Of a stretch of 40,191 bases of DNA, positions 8,456 through 18,085 are shown one piece after another. The DNA is taken from positions 1 through 40,191 of the forward strand of contig CAZIXE010000035.1 of assembly GCA_964543235.1 (NCBI GenBank). Direction: 5' to 3'. The position numbers and the translations under genes are program-made. The notes beneath the pieces were generated by a model. It was not told the DNA's origin and made no database searches. It saw only the letters and a program-made list of their open reading frames with translations. Positions within the stretch are counted from its first letter, which is position 1, and each line of letters starts with the position of its first letter. Origin of the DNA: JANMMJ01 sp964543235 (GTDB lineage: Bacteria > Pseudomonadota > Alphaproteobacteria > Rhizobiales > Aestuariivirgaceae).

Positions 8456-10219
8456 ATGCAGCAGCCGCGGCCGAAGGGTCAGAATATCCCTGAAGTCTCT
8501 CAGGCTTTCAGGGCCTGCCGGGGACCTTTGATATCTACTGCAATTTTTAGTTGTTTTGTCAACATTCTGATGCTGACCGGGCCGCTGTTCATGCTTCAGA
8601 TTTATGATCGCGTGCTCACCTCGAACAGCGTTCCCACACTAGTCGCGCTTAGCGTTATCGTGTTTGCAGCTTACGCGTACTACGGTTTCCTGGAGTTCAT
8701 ACGCGCCAGGATGATGGTGCGGATTGGCCGCCGCATCGAAGAGCGACTCCGCGAGCGCGTGTTCAATGCCGTAACCGCGCATGCGCTGCGCAAGACACCG
8801 GGCGTCGGGACCCAACCGCTCAACGATCTTTCAACCATCCGCCAGTTTATCTCCGGCCAGGGGCCGTTTGCCTTCCTCGACATGCCCTGGGTCCCGATTT
8901 ACTTGGCGGTCATCTTCGGGATGCACTGGCTGCTTGGTGCGGCATCTTTGGTGGCAGCCCTGACGATATTCGCTGTTGCTGTCCTCACCGAGATATCGAC
9001 ACGCAAGCCGATACAGGAAGCAACCAAAGCGCAGGTTAAGGCATCCCTTATCAGTGACGAAAGCCGGCGCAATACTGAAGCACTTCATGCCCTTGGCATG
9101 CTGGGCACGGTTCGCGCGCGCTGGAAGGAAAGCCAGCAGAAGGCTCTCGACGAACACACTTCCGGAAGTGACGTTGGCGGTCTGCTCAGCGCCTTCTCGC
9201 GCGTACTTCGGCTGATGGTGCAGTCCGGCATTCTGGGCCTGGGCGCATATCTCGCCATCTATCGGGAAATATCACCCGGCATGATGATTGCGGCATCGAT
9301 TATCATGTCACGCGCACTCGCACCGGTGGAGCAGGCAGTGGCGAACTGGCAGCAGTTCCTGTCGAGCCGCAAGGCCTTGGAGCGCCTGAATGCAATACTC
9401 GAGTCCGTGCCGCCCGAGGTCGAGAAAATGGCACTCCCGAGACCGACCGGCAAGATCGATGTGGAGAACCTCATCGTTCAGATGCCGGGTGCCGAGAAGC
9501 CTGTTCTTCAGGGGCTCACATTCTCGGTTGAGCCGGGGCAGGGCATTGGGGTTATCGGCCCCACCGGCGCTGGCAAGTCGACGTTGGCGCGGGCGCTCGT
9601 TGGAGTCATGCCCGTGCTGCGCGGCTATGTGAGATTGGATGGCGCCACCCATGACCAGCGCGACGCCGACGAGTTGGGACGCATGATCGGCTACCTTCCT
9701 CAGGATGTCCAACTGTTCGACGGTACGGTTGCCCAGAACATCTCGCGGTTTCAGACTGACGCGAACCCTGAAAAGATTGTCGAAGCGGCAAAGCTGGCCA
9801 ACGTTCACGAATTGATCCAGCGCTTGCCCGACGGCTATAACACCCAGCTCCTGGAAGGCGGCGCGCGTCTGTCCGCCGGTCAAAGACAACGTGTTGCATT
9901 GGCTCGGGCACTTTACGGCGACCCGGTCTTACTGGTCCTCGACGAACCGAATTCCAATCTCGATGCGGAAGGTGAGGCAGCCCTGGACCGGGCAATCAGG
10001 TACTCCCTGGAGCGCAATGCCGCCGTGGTGGTAATTGCCCACCGGCCAAGCGCCCTGGCGGCCGTGACGCAGATCTTGGTCCTGAGTGAAGGCAAGGTCG
10101 CCGCACTTGGCCCGCGTGACGAAATCATGCGCAAAGTTTTGATGCGAACTGCGGGCGGAACGGCGGGGCAGCCGCAGCCCCCCCAGATTAAGCAGATGCC
10201 GCAGACGCAACGGAGCTAG
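8456..10219 (+). CDS. Type I secretion ABC transporter, PrtD-like (permease-ATPase)
   Basis: Inner-membrane half-transporter that energises one-step export of C-terminally targeted proteins. The 587-residue protein starts with a roughly 320-residue membrane domain and no C39 peptidase. The ATPase follows: Walker A GPTGAGKST (368-376), Q-loop Q416, signature LSAGQ (472-476), Walker B VLLVLDEP with catalytic E497, and the switch His in VIAHRPSA. N-terminal motif MLQIYDRVLTSNS is typical of PrtD/LapB-type exporters. The gene is 3 bases upstream of its HlyD-family partner. No outer-membrane TolC homologue and no substrate gene adjoins it. Confidence 0.92.
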   Translation: MQQPRPKGQNIPEVSQAFRACRGPLISTAIFSCFVNILMLTGPLFMLQIYDRVLTSNSVPTLVALSVIVFAAYAYYGFLEFIRARMMVRIGRRIEERLRERVFNAVTAHALRKTPGVGTQPLNDLSTIRQFISGQGPFAFLDMPWVPIYLAVIFGMHWLLGAASLVAALTIFAVAVLTEISTRKPIQEATKAQVKASLISDESRRNTEALHALGMLGTVRARWKESQQKALDEHTSGSDVGGLLSAFSRVLRLMVQSGILGLGAYLAIYREISPGMMIAASIIMSRALAPVEQAVANWQQFLSSRKALERLNAILESVPPEVEKMALPRPTGKIDVENLIVQMPGAEKPVLQGLTFSVEPGQGIGVIGPTGAGKSTLARALVGVMPVLRGYVRLDGATHDQRDADELGRMIGYLPQDVQLFDGTVAQNISRFQTDANPEKIVEAAKLANVHELIQRLPDGYNTQLLEGGARLSAGQRQRVALARALYGDPVLLVLDEPNSNLDAEGEAALDRAIRYSLERNAAVVVIAHRPSALAAVTQILVLSEGKVAALGPRDEIMRKVLMRTAGGTAGQPQPPQIKQMPQTQRS

Positions 10220-10222
10220 CCG

Positions 10223-11521
10223 ATGGCGATCAATACTGACAATTCGCTGCGCCGATTTCAGATCACCGGTTTCTTGTCGATTTTCGCAACATTCGGCGTC
10301 TTTGGAGTTTGGTCTGCCATGGCCAATATCCAGGGTGCCGTCATCGCTCCCTCGGTGATAACCGTTGAGAGCTTCAACAAGAAGATTCAGCACAAGGAAG
10401 GCGGCATTGTCCGGGAGATCAAGGTGAAGGACGGTGATTTCGTCACCGAGGGCCAGCCGCTGGTGATCTTGGATGACACCGAAACCCGGGCTGAACTTGG
10501 CATCGTTTCGGCATTGATCACCGAACTCATGGCCAAACGCGCAAGGATCGAGGCCCAGCGCGACGGGCTTTCGGAAATCGTCTTCCCCGCCGAAATCTTG
10601 GCGAGGCAGAACGATCCGACCGTGGCGAAGATAATGCAGGGTCAGATCACGCTGTTCAATGCCCGCCAGGCGGCGATTGGCGGCAAGCAGGAGCAGCTTC
10701 AGCAACAAATCTCGCAGCTTGCCGAAGAGATTTCTGGTCTTACTGCGCAGCAGGAGTCGACGGAGCAACAGATCGCTCTGATCAAGAGCGAGCTTGCTGG
10801 CTTGAAGAAACTCGAGAAGCAGGGACTGGTGCAGGTCAGTCGGGTTCTCGCAATGGAGCGCGAACACGCGCGATTGAATGGACAGCGCGGAGACCTGCTG
10901 GCAAACAAGGCGCGGGCCGAAGGAAAGATAGGTGAGATCAAGGTTGCCATGATCCAGCTGGAGGAAGAGGATCGTGCTCAGTATCTGTCGGAACTGCGCG
11001 ACACGGAGTCCAGGTTGGCTGAACTGCAGGAACGCCAGATTGCCGCAAGTTCAAAACTAGGACGCATGGTAATTCGCGCGCCGCTCGAGGGCACGATTTA
11101 CCAAACGACAGTTCACACCATCGGCGGTGTGATAGCTCCCGGTGAGCCGATTATGCTGATCCTGCCCAAGGGGGATGAGCTTGTTCTACAGGCACAAGTT
11201 TCCCCTCAGGACATCGACCAGGTCCACGAGGGTCAGGACGCGCTGGTGAGATTTCCCGCGTTGAAGGATCGCTTCACTCCGGAATTGAAGGCGAAGGTCA
11301 TTCATGTCGCCGCCGACACGACCCAGGCCGATAAGAACACTCCTCCCTTCTATGCCGTTCGCTTGAAGCTGTCAGAGCACGAAGTGGAGCAGTTGGGGGA
11401 TCACCATCTGAAGCCGGGCATGCCAGCCGAAGCATTCATTCAGACCGACGAGCGGACACCGATTTCCTACCTGCTGAAACCCCTGGCGGATCAGCTTGCC
11501 CACACCTTCCGGGAAAAGTAG
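10223..11521 (+). CDS. HlyD/PrtE-family membrane-fusion protein of type I secretion
   Basis: Periplasmic adaptor linking the ABC exporter to an outer-membrane channel. The 432-residue protein has one N-terminal transmembrane helix (about 13-35). The lipoyl half-motif GGIVREIKVKDGDFVTEGQPL comes next, then a long Gln/Glu-rich coiled coil (about 140-275, with many QEQLQQQ-type heptads). A second lipoyl half with MVIRAPLEGTIY and a C-terminal beta-barrel complete it. This is the order of the type_I_hlyD family. Spacing of 3 bases to the ABC gene implies one transcript. Confidence 0.92.
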   Translation: MAINTDNSLRRFQITGFLSIFATFGVFGVWSAMANIQGAVIAPSVITVESFNKKIQHKEGGIVREIKVKDGDFVTEGQPLVILDDTETRAELGIVSALITELMAKRARIEAQRDGLSEIVFPAEILARQNDPTVAKIMQGQITLFNARQAAIGGKQEQLQQQISQLAEEISGLTAQQESTEQQIALIKSELAGLKKLEKQGLVQVSRVLAMEREHARLNGQRGDLLANKARAEGKIGEIKVAMIQLEEEDRAQYLSELRDTESRLAELQERQIAASSKLGRMVIRAPLEGTIYQTTVHTIGGVIAPGEPIMLILPKGDELVLQAQVSPQDIDQVHEGQDALVRFPALKDRFTPELKAKVIHVAADTTQADKNTPPFYAVRLKLSEHEVEQLGDHHLKPGMPAEAFIQTDERTPISYLLKPLADQLAHTFREK

Positions 11522-11634
11522 CTCGCCGCAGAGCCCGATTTTTGCGAGATGATGGATTCCTGGCGAAGCCATGTTAAGGGATGGCGAATCGGCGGAAGGC
11601 AGCGGGAAGGCTGTCGGGAAACAGGGAGAGGCGG

Positions 11635-12993
11635 ATGGGGAAGAGACCTGGAATGAAGCGTGTAGCTGCCCCGGGGCGGAGCCGGCCGAAGAGAACAGGG
11701 AAAGTGATCGCACTTTTTCCGGAAGCCGCTTTCGGTCCGGCATTGAATTCGGTCGGCATCGGTCAGGCGCTGGAGAAATTGGGCCACAAAGTGGTGTTTC
11801 TGTCAGACCCGGGCTTCCTGGACGTCTACAAGGGTTATGGCTTCGAGGCTCATCCGGTCAACCTCTCGGAACCTCTGCCGCCAGAGGAGATGGCCAGGTT
11901 CTGGGTCGACTTCATCAATGGCCACATTCCAAACTTCCGCAAGTCGCCCTACGAGCAGATCGACAACTACGTCCGCGACTGCTGGGCGATGATAGTCGAA
12001 ACGGCGAAATGGGCTGAAAAGGATCTGCCCGGCGTGCTCAATGCCGTCAAGCCGGATGTCATTTGTGTCGACAATGTCATCCTCTTCCCGGCCATCAAGC
12101 GCTATTCAAGAGAAAACCGGAAACCCTGGGTACGGATAATTTCTTGTTCGGAGAATGAGATCGAGGATCCGGACATTCCTCCCCACCTCTCTGGTTGCGG
12201 GGCCAAGGACAAGAAGTGCTTTGCCCGTTATCGCAAGCGCTTCAATGAAGTGATCAGGCCCATTCACGACGACTTCAATACGTTCCTGAAATCTGTTGGC
12301 GAAAGGAAATACCCACTTGGCCGGTTCTTTGAAACCTCACCCTTCATGAACCTTCTGCTCTATCCCTCGGCGGTGAAATTCAGGCGCCGCCACAGACTCC
12401 CGGCAGCGCGGTTTCAGTACCTCGAGGGCTGCGTCCGCCAGGAGGCGCCCTATAAGATCCCGAGGTTCAAGCGCAATAACACGGCTCCGCTCATTTATGT
12501 GAGCTTTGGGTCGCTGGGATCGGGGGACGTCGGCCTGCTGAAGCGCGTCATTGCCGCGCTCGGCAACATGCCGGTTCGCGCGCTCGTCAATGTTGGAGAT
12601 TACCTGGATCAGTACACGGACATTCCCCCCAACATCATCATTGACAAGTGGTTTCCCCAGCCGTCCGTCATACCTCTGGTCGATGCAGTGATCCATCACG
12701 GCGGCAACAACTCGTTTACGGAGTGCCTTTACTTCGGCAAGCCAGCAATCATCATGCCCTATGTTTGGGACGGCCACGACAACGCTACGCGTGTTCAGGA
12801 AACCGGCCATGGTTTCAAGCTTGATCGCTACAGCTGGACCGCGGAAGAACTGCAGGCGAAGATCCAAACTATGCTGACCGACAGGAAGATGAAGAAAAGA
12901 CTCAAGCGAACCTCGAAGTCGATGAAGGCCAAACACGGGCCGACAAAAGCTGCTAAGGTCATCGACGCTTTGACCCGTCGCAGGCTGAAATAG
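11635..12993 (+). CDS. GT1/MGT-like glycosyltransferase
   Basis: GT-B fold transferase resembling macrolide and UDP-glycosyltransferases. The N-terminal half has the acceptor-domain start VIALFPEAAFGPALNSVGIG. The C-terminal half has IYVSFGSLGSG and the nucleotide-sugar motif HHGGNNSFTECLYFGKPAI, then MPYVWDGHDNA. No membrane segment is seen. Both ends are strongly basic, ending in a Lys/Arg-rich tail that could bind membrane or polyanions. The ATG at 11635 is preferred because AGGGAGAGG lies just upstream; in-frame ATGs at 11581 and 11653 are alternatives. The gene lies 113 bases after the secretion adaptor and 36 before the cupin gene. Acceptor and donor are unknown. Confidence 0.82.
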   Translation: MGKRPGMKRVAAPGRSRPKRTGKVIALFPEAAFGPALNSVGIGQALEKLGHKVVFLSDPGFLDVYKGYGFEAHPVNLSEPLPPEEMARFWVDFINGHIPNFRKSPYEQIDNYVRDCWAMIVETAKWAEKDLPGVLNAVKPDVICVDNVILFPAIKRYSRENRKPWVRIISCSENEIEDPDIPPHLSGCGAKDKKCFARYRKRFNEVIRPIHDDFNTFLKSVGERKYPLGRFFETSPFMNLLLYPSAVKFRRRHRLPAARFQYLEGCVRQEAPYKIPRFKRNNTAPLIYVSFGSLGSGDVGLLKRVIAALGNMPVRALVNVGDYLDQYTDIPPNIIIDKWFPQPSVIPLVDAVIHHGGNNSFTECLYFGKPAIIMPYVWDGHDNATRVQETGHGFKLDRYSWTAEELQAKIQTMLTDRKMKKRLKRTSKSMKAKHGPTKAAKVIDALTRRRLK

Positions 12994-13029
12994 CGCGGTC
13001 TTTGATTGACTTGGAGGAGGTAAGCCGCG

Positions 13030-13764
13030 ATGCTGGCTCGTTTGCAGTCGAGCGCCCCACACCTGTCTCTGCCTGCGGATTTCGGCGGCCCCCTGACGGA
13101 TTGGGGATTGCAGCCAGGTGCTGCATCAGGTGAAGGCAAGAGTGACGGGTTGCTGCTGTACAAGAGCGCTGATGGTCTCACGGAAAGCGGCCTGTGGCAA
13201 TGCGGAACCGGGAGTTGGCCAGTCTCGATTCCCCGCGATGAACTCTGTCATTTTGTTTCCGGTCAGGCAGTGTACGAGAGCGGGTCCGGCCAGAGAGTGG
13301 AGGTGGGACCGGGCAGCGTCGTTCTCTTTCCCGCCGGCTGGGAGGGAACGTGCAGCGTGCGCGAGACCATGCGCAACGTGTACATGCTGAATCGTGCTGG
13401 TCGGTCTGTGACGGGTGCACGGGCGTTAACCCTTGATGATCCTGCCGGTCTTTCCGGACCGTTCAGGGAATGGGGCGTCATCCCAACGATGATCGCGGGG
13501 CAATCGGCAACCAGTGGCCTGCTGCTGCACAAGGGTCCCGAAGGCGAAAGCGAATGCGGCATCTGGATTTGCACACCAGGCCACTGGCATTGCCACGTGA
13601 TCCGCGATGAGTTCTGTCATTTCCTTCTGGGCCGCTGCACCTACACCCATGAAAGCGGCGAAGTCATTGAGATCACGCCGGATACGGTGGCATTCTTCCC
13701 GGGTGGCTGGCGCGGCACCTGCCGAGTTCACGAAACAATTCGAAAAGTCTACATGATTTCCTGA
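13030..13764 (+). CDS. Two-domain cupin (DUF861-like) protein
   Basis: The 244-residue protein is an internal duplication of one cupin_3/DUF861 unit. Each half has a DE(L/F)CHF core around residues 60 and 195, and an FP-x-GW-x-GTC turn followed by ET-(M/I)-R-(N/K)-VYM. Cupins of this type include ureidoglycine aminohydrolase and many uncharacterised proteins, so no reaction is assigned. The His residues expected for metal binding are sparse: one His per DE-x-CHF motif plus HWHCH in the second half, hinting that only the second half keeps a metal site. A strong GGAGGAGG ribosome site precedes the ATG. It is probably co-transcribed with the glycosyltransferase. Confidence 0.78.
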   Translation: MLARLQSSAPHLSLPADFGGPLTDWGLQPGAASGEGKSDGLLLYKSADGLTESGLWQCGTGSWPVSIPRDELCHFVSGQAVYESGSGQRVEVGPGSVVLFPAGWEGTCSVRETMRNVYMLNRAGRSVTGARALTLDDPAGLSGPFREWGVIPTMIAGQSATSGLLLHKGPEGESECGIWICTPGHWHCHVIRDEFCHFLLGRCTYTHESGEVIEITPDTVAFFPGGWRGTCRVHETIRKVYMIS

Positions 13765-13834
13765 GGCATTTCATTTAACTCTCCTTAACATTTCGCAAAC
13801 CCTCCCTTAACCGTGATCTGCGAATGTTGCGGAC

Positions 13835-15115
13835 ATGAGCGTCCGTTCCATCTTCTTTGGGTCAGTTTGTTCCGCGTGGCTTGCTGCAACGGCAGCGGTT
13901 GCAGGTGTACAGGCGGCCGAAAATTCCAGTGTTGACTTGGCGGCTGCCGCCTACCGGGCACTAACCGAGGGTGATCGGATCGGTGCCATTGCCAGATACT
14001 CCGAAGCGATCGAGTCGAGAGAACTGCCCACTGACGCCCTGGCCAATGCGCTGCTGAACCGTGCACTGGCATACCAGCAGACGGGACAGTATCAGGATGC
14101 GGTGGACGACTACGCCGCTGCCCTGCGCATTGATGCATTGAGTGCCAAGTTGCGCGCCACCGCGCTGTACAATCGCGGCCTTGCCTACCAGAAGCTTGCG
14201 CGGCCGGCCCTGGCGATTGAAGACTTCACTTCGGCTCTGTTCCTCGACTCTGAATTTTCCTACTGTTACTATTCGCGCGGCATCGCGCTTCGTGACAGCG
14301 GGCAGTACCTCTTTGCACTGAGCGACTTTGAGAAGGCGCGGCGCTACAATCACCCGCAACCCCATCTCGTCTATTATGGCGAAGCGCTGGTCTATGAGGC
14401 TCTGAAGCGCCCGGATGAGGCCGCCAAGTCGCTCCGCAAGGCACTCGCGCTCAAACCCGACTTTGTTCCGGCGAAACAGCATCTCTCCGGCCTTGGCTTC
14501 GATGCCCCGGCGGCGGAGACACAGCAACCCGAATCCGATGACCTGACCACCGGGTCGATTTCGCTCGCCGCGGGCAGTCGGTACGGTATCAAGAGCGCGC
14601 TGCCGGAGGCGGTTAAGCCTCCGGAGAACCTCTTGCCGGCGCTTGCGACCCAGAGCGTCGCACACGCGCGGCCGAAGAAATACACTGATCGCATACCGGC
14701 GGAAGTTTCTGCGGACCTGACGCTTGCAGCTGCTGCACCCGCTGCTGAACGGGTTGTTGCGATCGAGAGCGTCCCGGCGGCAGCCGAATCCGGAGCGTCG
14801 CCCTCAGCCGGGTCTGTGCCTGGAGCTGAACCGCGAGAGGAAAATCCTCCAATGCAGGGTTTGTCCGGCTGGAGCGTGCAGCTGTCTTCCGCAAGGAACG
14901 AGAAGATGGCATGGAGCATTTGGGACAAGCTCAAGACAAAACACCGGATTCTTGCGGATCACCGGCCCATTGTCGTTAGGGCAGACCTTGGTACCAAGGG
15001 CATCTTCTACCGGCTCCGGCTTGCGGGTTTTGCGGACTCCACGTCAGCCAGTGCCATATGCAGCAAACTGAAGGCCAAGGGTCTTAGTTGCTTTGTGAGC
15101 CGGATCAACTCCTGA
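13835..15115 (+). CDS. Secreted TPR protein with C-terminal SPOR domain
   Basis: The 426-residue protein has a signal peptide (cleavage near VQA-AE, about residue 28) and four or five tetratricopeptide repeats between about 38 and 220 (for example ALLNRALAYQQTGQYQDAVDDY and ALYNRGLAYQKL). A low-complexity Ala/Glu/Ser linker follows, then a SPOR domain from about residue 345 (GWSVQLSS to CFVSRI). SPOR domains bind glycan strands lacking stem peptides at division sites, so a periplasmic, septum- or peptidoglycan-associated scaffold is likely. The leader between the cupin gene and this ATG holds three TTAAC words, possibly regulatory. Confidence 0.85.
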   Translation: MSVRSIFFGSVCSAWLAATAAVAGVQAAENSSVDLAAAAYRALTEGDRIGAIARYSEAIESRELPTDALANALLNRALAYQQTGQYQDAVDDYAAALRIDALSAKLRATALYNRGLAYQKLARPALAIEDFTSALFLDSEFSYCYYSRGIALRDSGQYLFALSDFEKARRYNHPQPHLVYYGEALVYEALKRPDEAAKSLRKALALKPDFVPAKQHLSGLGFDAPAAETQQPESDDLTTGSISLAAGSRYGIKSALPEAVKPPENLLPALATQSVAHARPKKYTDRIPAEVSADLTLAAAAPAAERVVAIESVPAAAESGASPSAGSVPGAEPREENPPMQGLSGWSVQLSSARNEKMAWSIWDKLKTKHRILADHRPIVVRADLGTKGIFYRLRLAGFADSTSASAICSKLKAKGLSCFVSRINS

Positions 15116-15175
15116 TACTCTGTTGGATTGCTGCTGCTTGCTGGCCGGGCAAACTCGTGCGATCTGTATTGCAAC

Positions 15176-15946
15176 ATGTCGAGTTCGGACGCACTGCCGG
15201 AGCCTCAGTCCGGTGACCACCCCCATCGCCACGGTACCTTTCTTAGTCGGGTACGAGCTTACTTCCTGACCGGACTGGTGGTCACGGCCCCCATCGCCAT
15301 CACCATTTGGGCAACCCTGTGGTTCGTGGGTCTGTTCGACTACTGGATCAAGCCGCTGATCCCGGTCAACTATAATCCGGATCACTACTTGCCCTTTTCC
15401 GTGCCCGGCGTCGGGCTGCTTCTCGCCCTGGTGGCCATCACGCTGATCGGCGCCCTGGCGGCAAATCTTGTCGGCCGCACATTGCTCAACATGTGGGAGC
15501 GGATGTTAGGCCGGACACCTGTGGTACGTTCGCTTTACAAGGGCACCAAGCAGATCTTCGAGACGGTTTTCTCCCAGACGGGAACACCTTTCCGGTCGGT
15601 CGCCTTGATTGAATGGCCTCGCAAGGGTGTTTGGTCGCTCGCCTTCGTATCGCGCGAAGTGGACGGCAGCGTGCTTGGCCTCGAACCCGGCCGCCGTCTC
15701 TACGGCGTCTTGGTGTCGACGACGCCGAACCCGACATCGGGGTATCTGATGTATCTCGATGTCGCCGACGTTCGCCTTCTCGATATGTCGGTGGAAGATG
15801 GCTTGAAGCTCGTAATCTCCATGGGCCTTGTCTATCCCGACGCCCGGAAGGTACCGTCGCTGGCCCCCAATAAGGACCAGGCCGCCGCCCCAAGTAAGAA
15901 CGAAGTGCGACCTCGCCGGCGCGCTAGCCGGAAGCAAGAAGTCTGA
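15176..15946 (+). CDS. DUF502 membrane protein
   Basis: Two-helix membrane protein of the DUF502 family, function unknown. The 256-residue product has a transmembrane helix (about 27-50, LTGLVVTAPIAITIWATLWF) and a second one (about 75-100, GVGLLLALVAITLIGALAAN). The family motif RTPVVRSLYKGTKQIFETV follows, with a soluble domain and a basic C-terminus. An in-frame TTG at 15128 is an alternative start, but ATG at 15176 begins the family-like N-terminus. Its 3' end overlaps the 3' end of recG on the other strand by 23 bases. Confidence 0.85.
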   Translation: MSSSDALPEPQSGDHPHRHGTFLSRVRAYFLTGLVVTAPIAITIWATLWFVGLFDYWIKPLIPVNYNPDHYLPFSVPGVGLLLALVAITLIGALAANLVGRTLLNMWERMLGRTPVVRSLYKGTKQIFETVFSQTGTPFRSVALIEWPRKGVWSLAFVSREVDGSVLGLEPGRRLYGVLVSTTPNPTSGYLMYLDVADVRLLDMSVEDGLKLVISMGLVYPDARKVPSLAPNKDQAAAPSKNEVRPRRRASRKQEV

Positions 15947-18038
15947 CCGCTTCGTCACGCTCGAAGAGATAGAGCAGTACCCGCAGAGCTTCACCCCGCG
16001 GCGAAGTAAGCTGCTGGTCACGCGCAATGATGAGGCCGGCATCGTCCCGCGCGGCGGCAAGCAGCTCGGCATGGACCGTCAAATCTGCAATCCGGAACAC
16101 CGGTAGACCGGACTGTCGCACGCCGAGAAGCTCTCCGGCCCCCCGCAGGCGCAGATCTTCCTCTGCGATGACAAAGCCGTCATCGGTCTCCCGCAGGATG
16201 TTGAGCCGGGCCCTCGCGGTTTCGCCCAGTGGCGGCTGATAGAGCAGGATGCACACCGACTTGCCGGTACCGCGTCCCACCCGGCCCCGCAGCTGATGCA
16301 ACTGGGCGAGGCCAAAGCGTTCTGCATTCTCGATGACCATGATCGTTGCTTCCGGAACGTCGACTCCGACCTCGATCACTGTTGTAGAGACGAGAAGCGA
16401 GATCGCACCGGTCTTGAAACGGGCCATGATTTCATCACGTGCCTGACCTTTGAGGCGGCCGTGGACAAGCCCTGTGCGACCCGGGAAGGCCGCCGCAAGC
16501 GCCCTGTGACGCTCTTCCGCAGCAGCGAGGTCAACGGCCTCGCTTTCGGCAACAAGGGGGCAGACCCAATAGATCCGTGAGCCATGTGCCATGGCCCGCT
16601 GCAGCCCATCGACGATTTCCGGAAGGCGGTCTATTGGCATCGCACGCGTATCAACCGGCTGGCGTCCGCCGGGCTTTCCGGTAAGTTTCGTCACATCCAT
16701 GTCGCCGTACACGGTAAGCGCCAGCGTGCGTGGAATGGGGGTTGCCGTCATGACCAGAAGATCGGCCGCCTGGGCTGCCTTGGCTTGCAGGGCTAAGCGC
16801 TGATGCACCCCGAACCGGTGCTGTTCATCAATCACCGCCAGCCCCAGGTCGCGGAATGTCACGTCTTCCTGGAAAAGCGCGTGCGTGCCGATGATGAGGT
16901 CGATTTTGCCCTCGGACAGGGCTTCTAGCACCTCGTCGCGCTGTTTACCCTTGTCACGGCCGGTCAGGAGTTTCAGGCGGATTCCTGCAGCGTCGCACAG
17001 TGGGCCAATGGTGCCGTAGTGTTGGCGGGCCAGTATCTCGGTCGGCACCATCAGCGCACCCTGGGCACCGCTTTCAATCGCCGCAGCAAGGCCGAGCAGG
17101 GCGACGACCGTCTTGCCTGCCCCGACATCGCCTTGCAGAAGGCGCACCATGCGCTCCGGGCGAGCCATGTCGTCCAGAATCTCGGCCAGAGCGGCCTGCT
17201 GTGAGGGTGTCAGGTTGTACGGCAGCGCCGTGGCGATCGCCGCCCGCATGGCTCCCGTCCCTGATAGTATCCGGCCTTTGGCCCGCTTCATGTGGCGGCG
17301 TGTCAGGCCCAGAGCCAGCTGATTGGCAAGCAACTCGTCATAGGCAAGCCTCAGACGGCCTGGCGCCGCCGGGCCAAGATCGGCTTGGGCCATCGGCGTG
17401 TGCACCTGCCGGAGTGCCACGGCGAACCCTGGCCATTGGCTGGCGGCAAGGTACCGGGCATCCTGCCACTCAGGGAGTTCCGGAAGCCTGCTCAGTGCCT
17501 CGCGTATGGCACGTCCGAAGACTTTCGGTGATAGGCCTTCGGTCATGGGATAAATGGGCTCGATGGCAGGCAGCTTGGCGAACTCATCAGGCGCCACGAC
17601 GTAGTCGGGATGGACCATCTGCGGCTGACCATCGAACCACTCGATGCGGCCTGATACATAGCGCTGCTGGCCCACCGGGAGGGTTTTGTTCAGCTGTTCA
17701 CTGGAGGCGTGGAAGTAAACCAGGGTGAGGTGCCCGGTCTCGTCGGCAAAGTCGACGCGGTAGGGCGAACGCTTGTTGTGTGGGGGCGGCGGGCGATGCC
17801 GCATGACGGTACCGAGAATCGTCACCACGCCAGCCTGGGGCAGGTTGCCGATCACCGGTCTGAAGCTGCGATCAACGAGATCGCAGGGCAGGTGGAACAG
17901 GAGATCGACGACCCGCGCCGGCGCCGCGACTTCGCCGGAATGCCGGACCAGTCGTGCCAGGGGCCTTTCGACCTTCGGGCCTATGCCCTTGAGGCTTTTC
18001 GCCTCGGCAAAGAGCGGATTGAGCAGGGCGGGGCGCAT
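15924..18038 (-). CDS. recG: ATP-dependent DNA helicase RecG
   Basis: Branch-migrating helicase acting on stalled forks and recombination intermediates. The 704-residue protein has the N-terminal wedge/OB region (LKGIGPKVERPLARL, then VVTILGTVMRH). The SF2 motor follows: Walker A GDVGAGKT, DEQH box (VIDEQHRFGVHQR), motif III MTATPIPRTLAL, and motif VI QLRGRVGRG. Length is normal for RecG. It is read in the same direction as lexA, 47 bases upstream of it, so the two may share transcripts although lexA has its own SOS promoter downstream of the divergent gap. Confidence 0.96.
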   Translation of the reverse strand: MRPALLNPLFAEAKSLKGIGPKVERPLARLVRHSGEVAAPARVVDLLFHLPCDLVDRSFRPVIGNLPQAGVVTILGTVMRHRPPPPHNKRSPYRVDFADETGHLTLVYFHASSEQLNKTLPVGQQRYVSGRIEWFDGQPQMVHPDYVVAPDEFAKLPAIEPIYPMTEGLSPKVFGRAIREALSRLPELPEWQDARYLAASQWPGFAVALRQVHTPMAQADLGPAAPGRLRLAYDELLANQLALGLTRRHMKRAKGRILSGTGAMRAAIATALPYNLTPSQQAALAEILDDMARPERMVRLLQGDVGAGKTVVALLGLAAAIESGAQGALMVPTEILARQHYGTIGPLCDAAGIRLKLLTGRDKGKQRDEVLEALSEGKIDLIIGTHALFQEDVTFRDLGLAVIDEQHRFGVHQRLALQAKAAQAADLLVMTATPIPRTLALTVYGDMDVTKLTGKPGGRQPVDTRAMPIDRLPEIVDGLQRAMAHGSRIYWVCPLVAESEAVDLAAAEERHRALAAAFPGRTGLVHGRLKGQARDEIMARFKTGAISLLVSTTVIEVGVDVPEATIMVIENAERFGLAQLHQLRGRVGRGTGKSVCILLYQPPLGETARARLNILRETDDGFVIAEEDLRLRGAGELLGVRQSGLPVFRIADLTVHAELLAAARDDAGLIIARDQQLTSPRGEALRVLLYLFERDEAVRLLASG

Positions 18039-18085
18039 GTCTCATCATCGCGCCAGCGCCCGGGATTGCAACTGGGGAACGAGAA

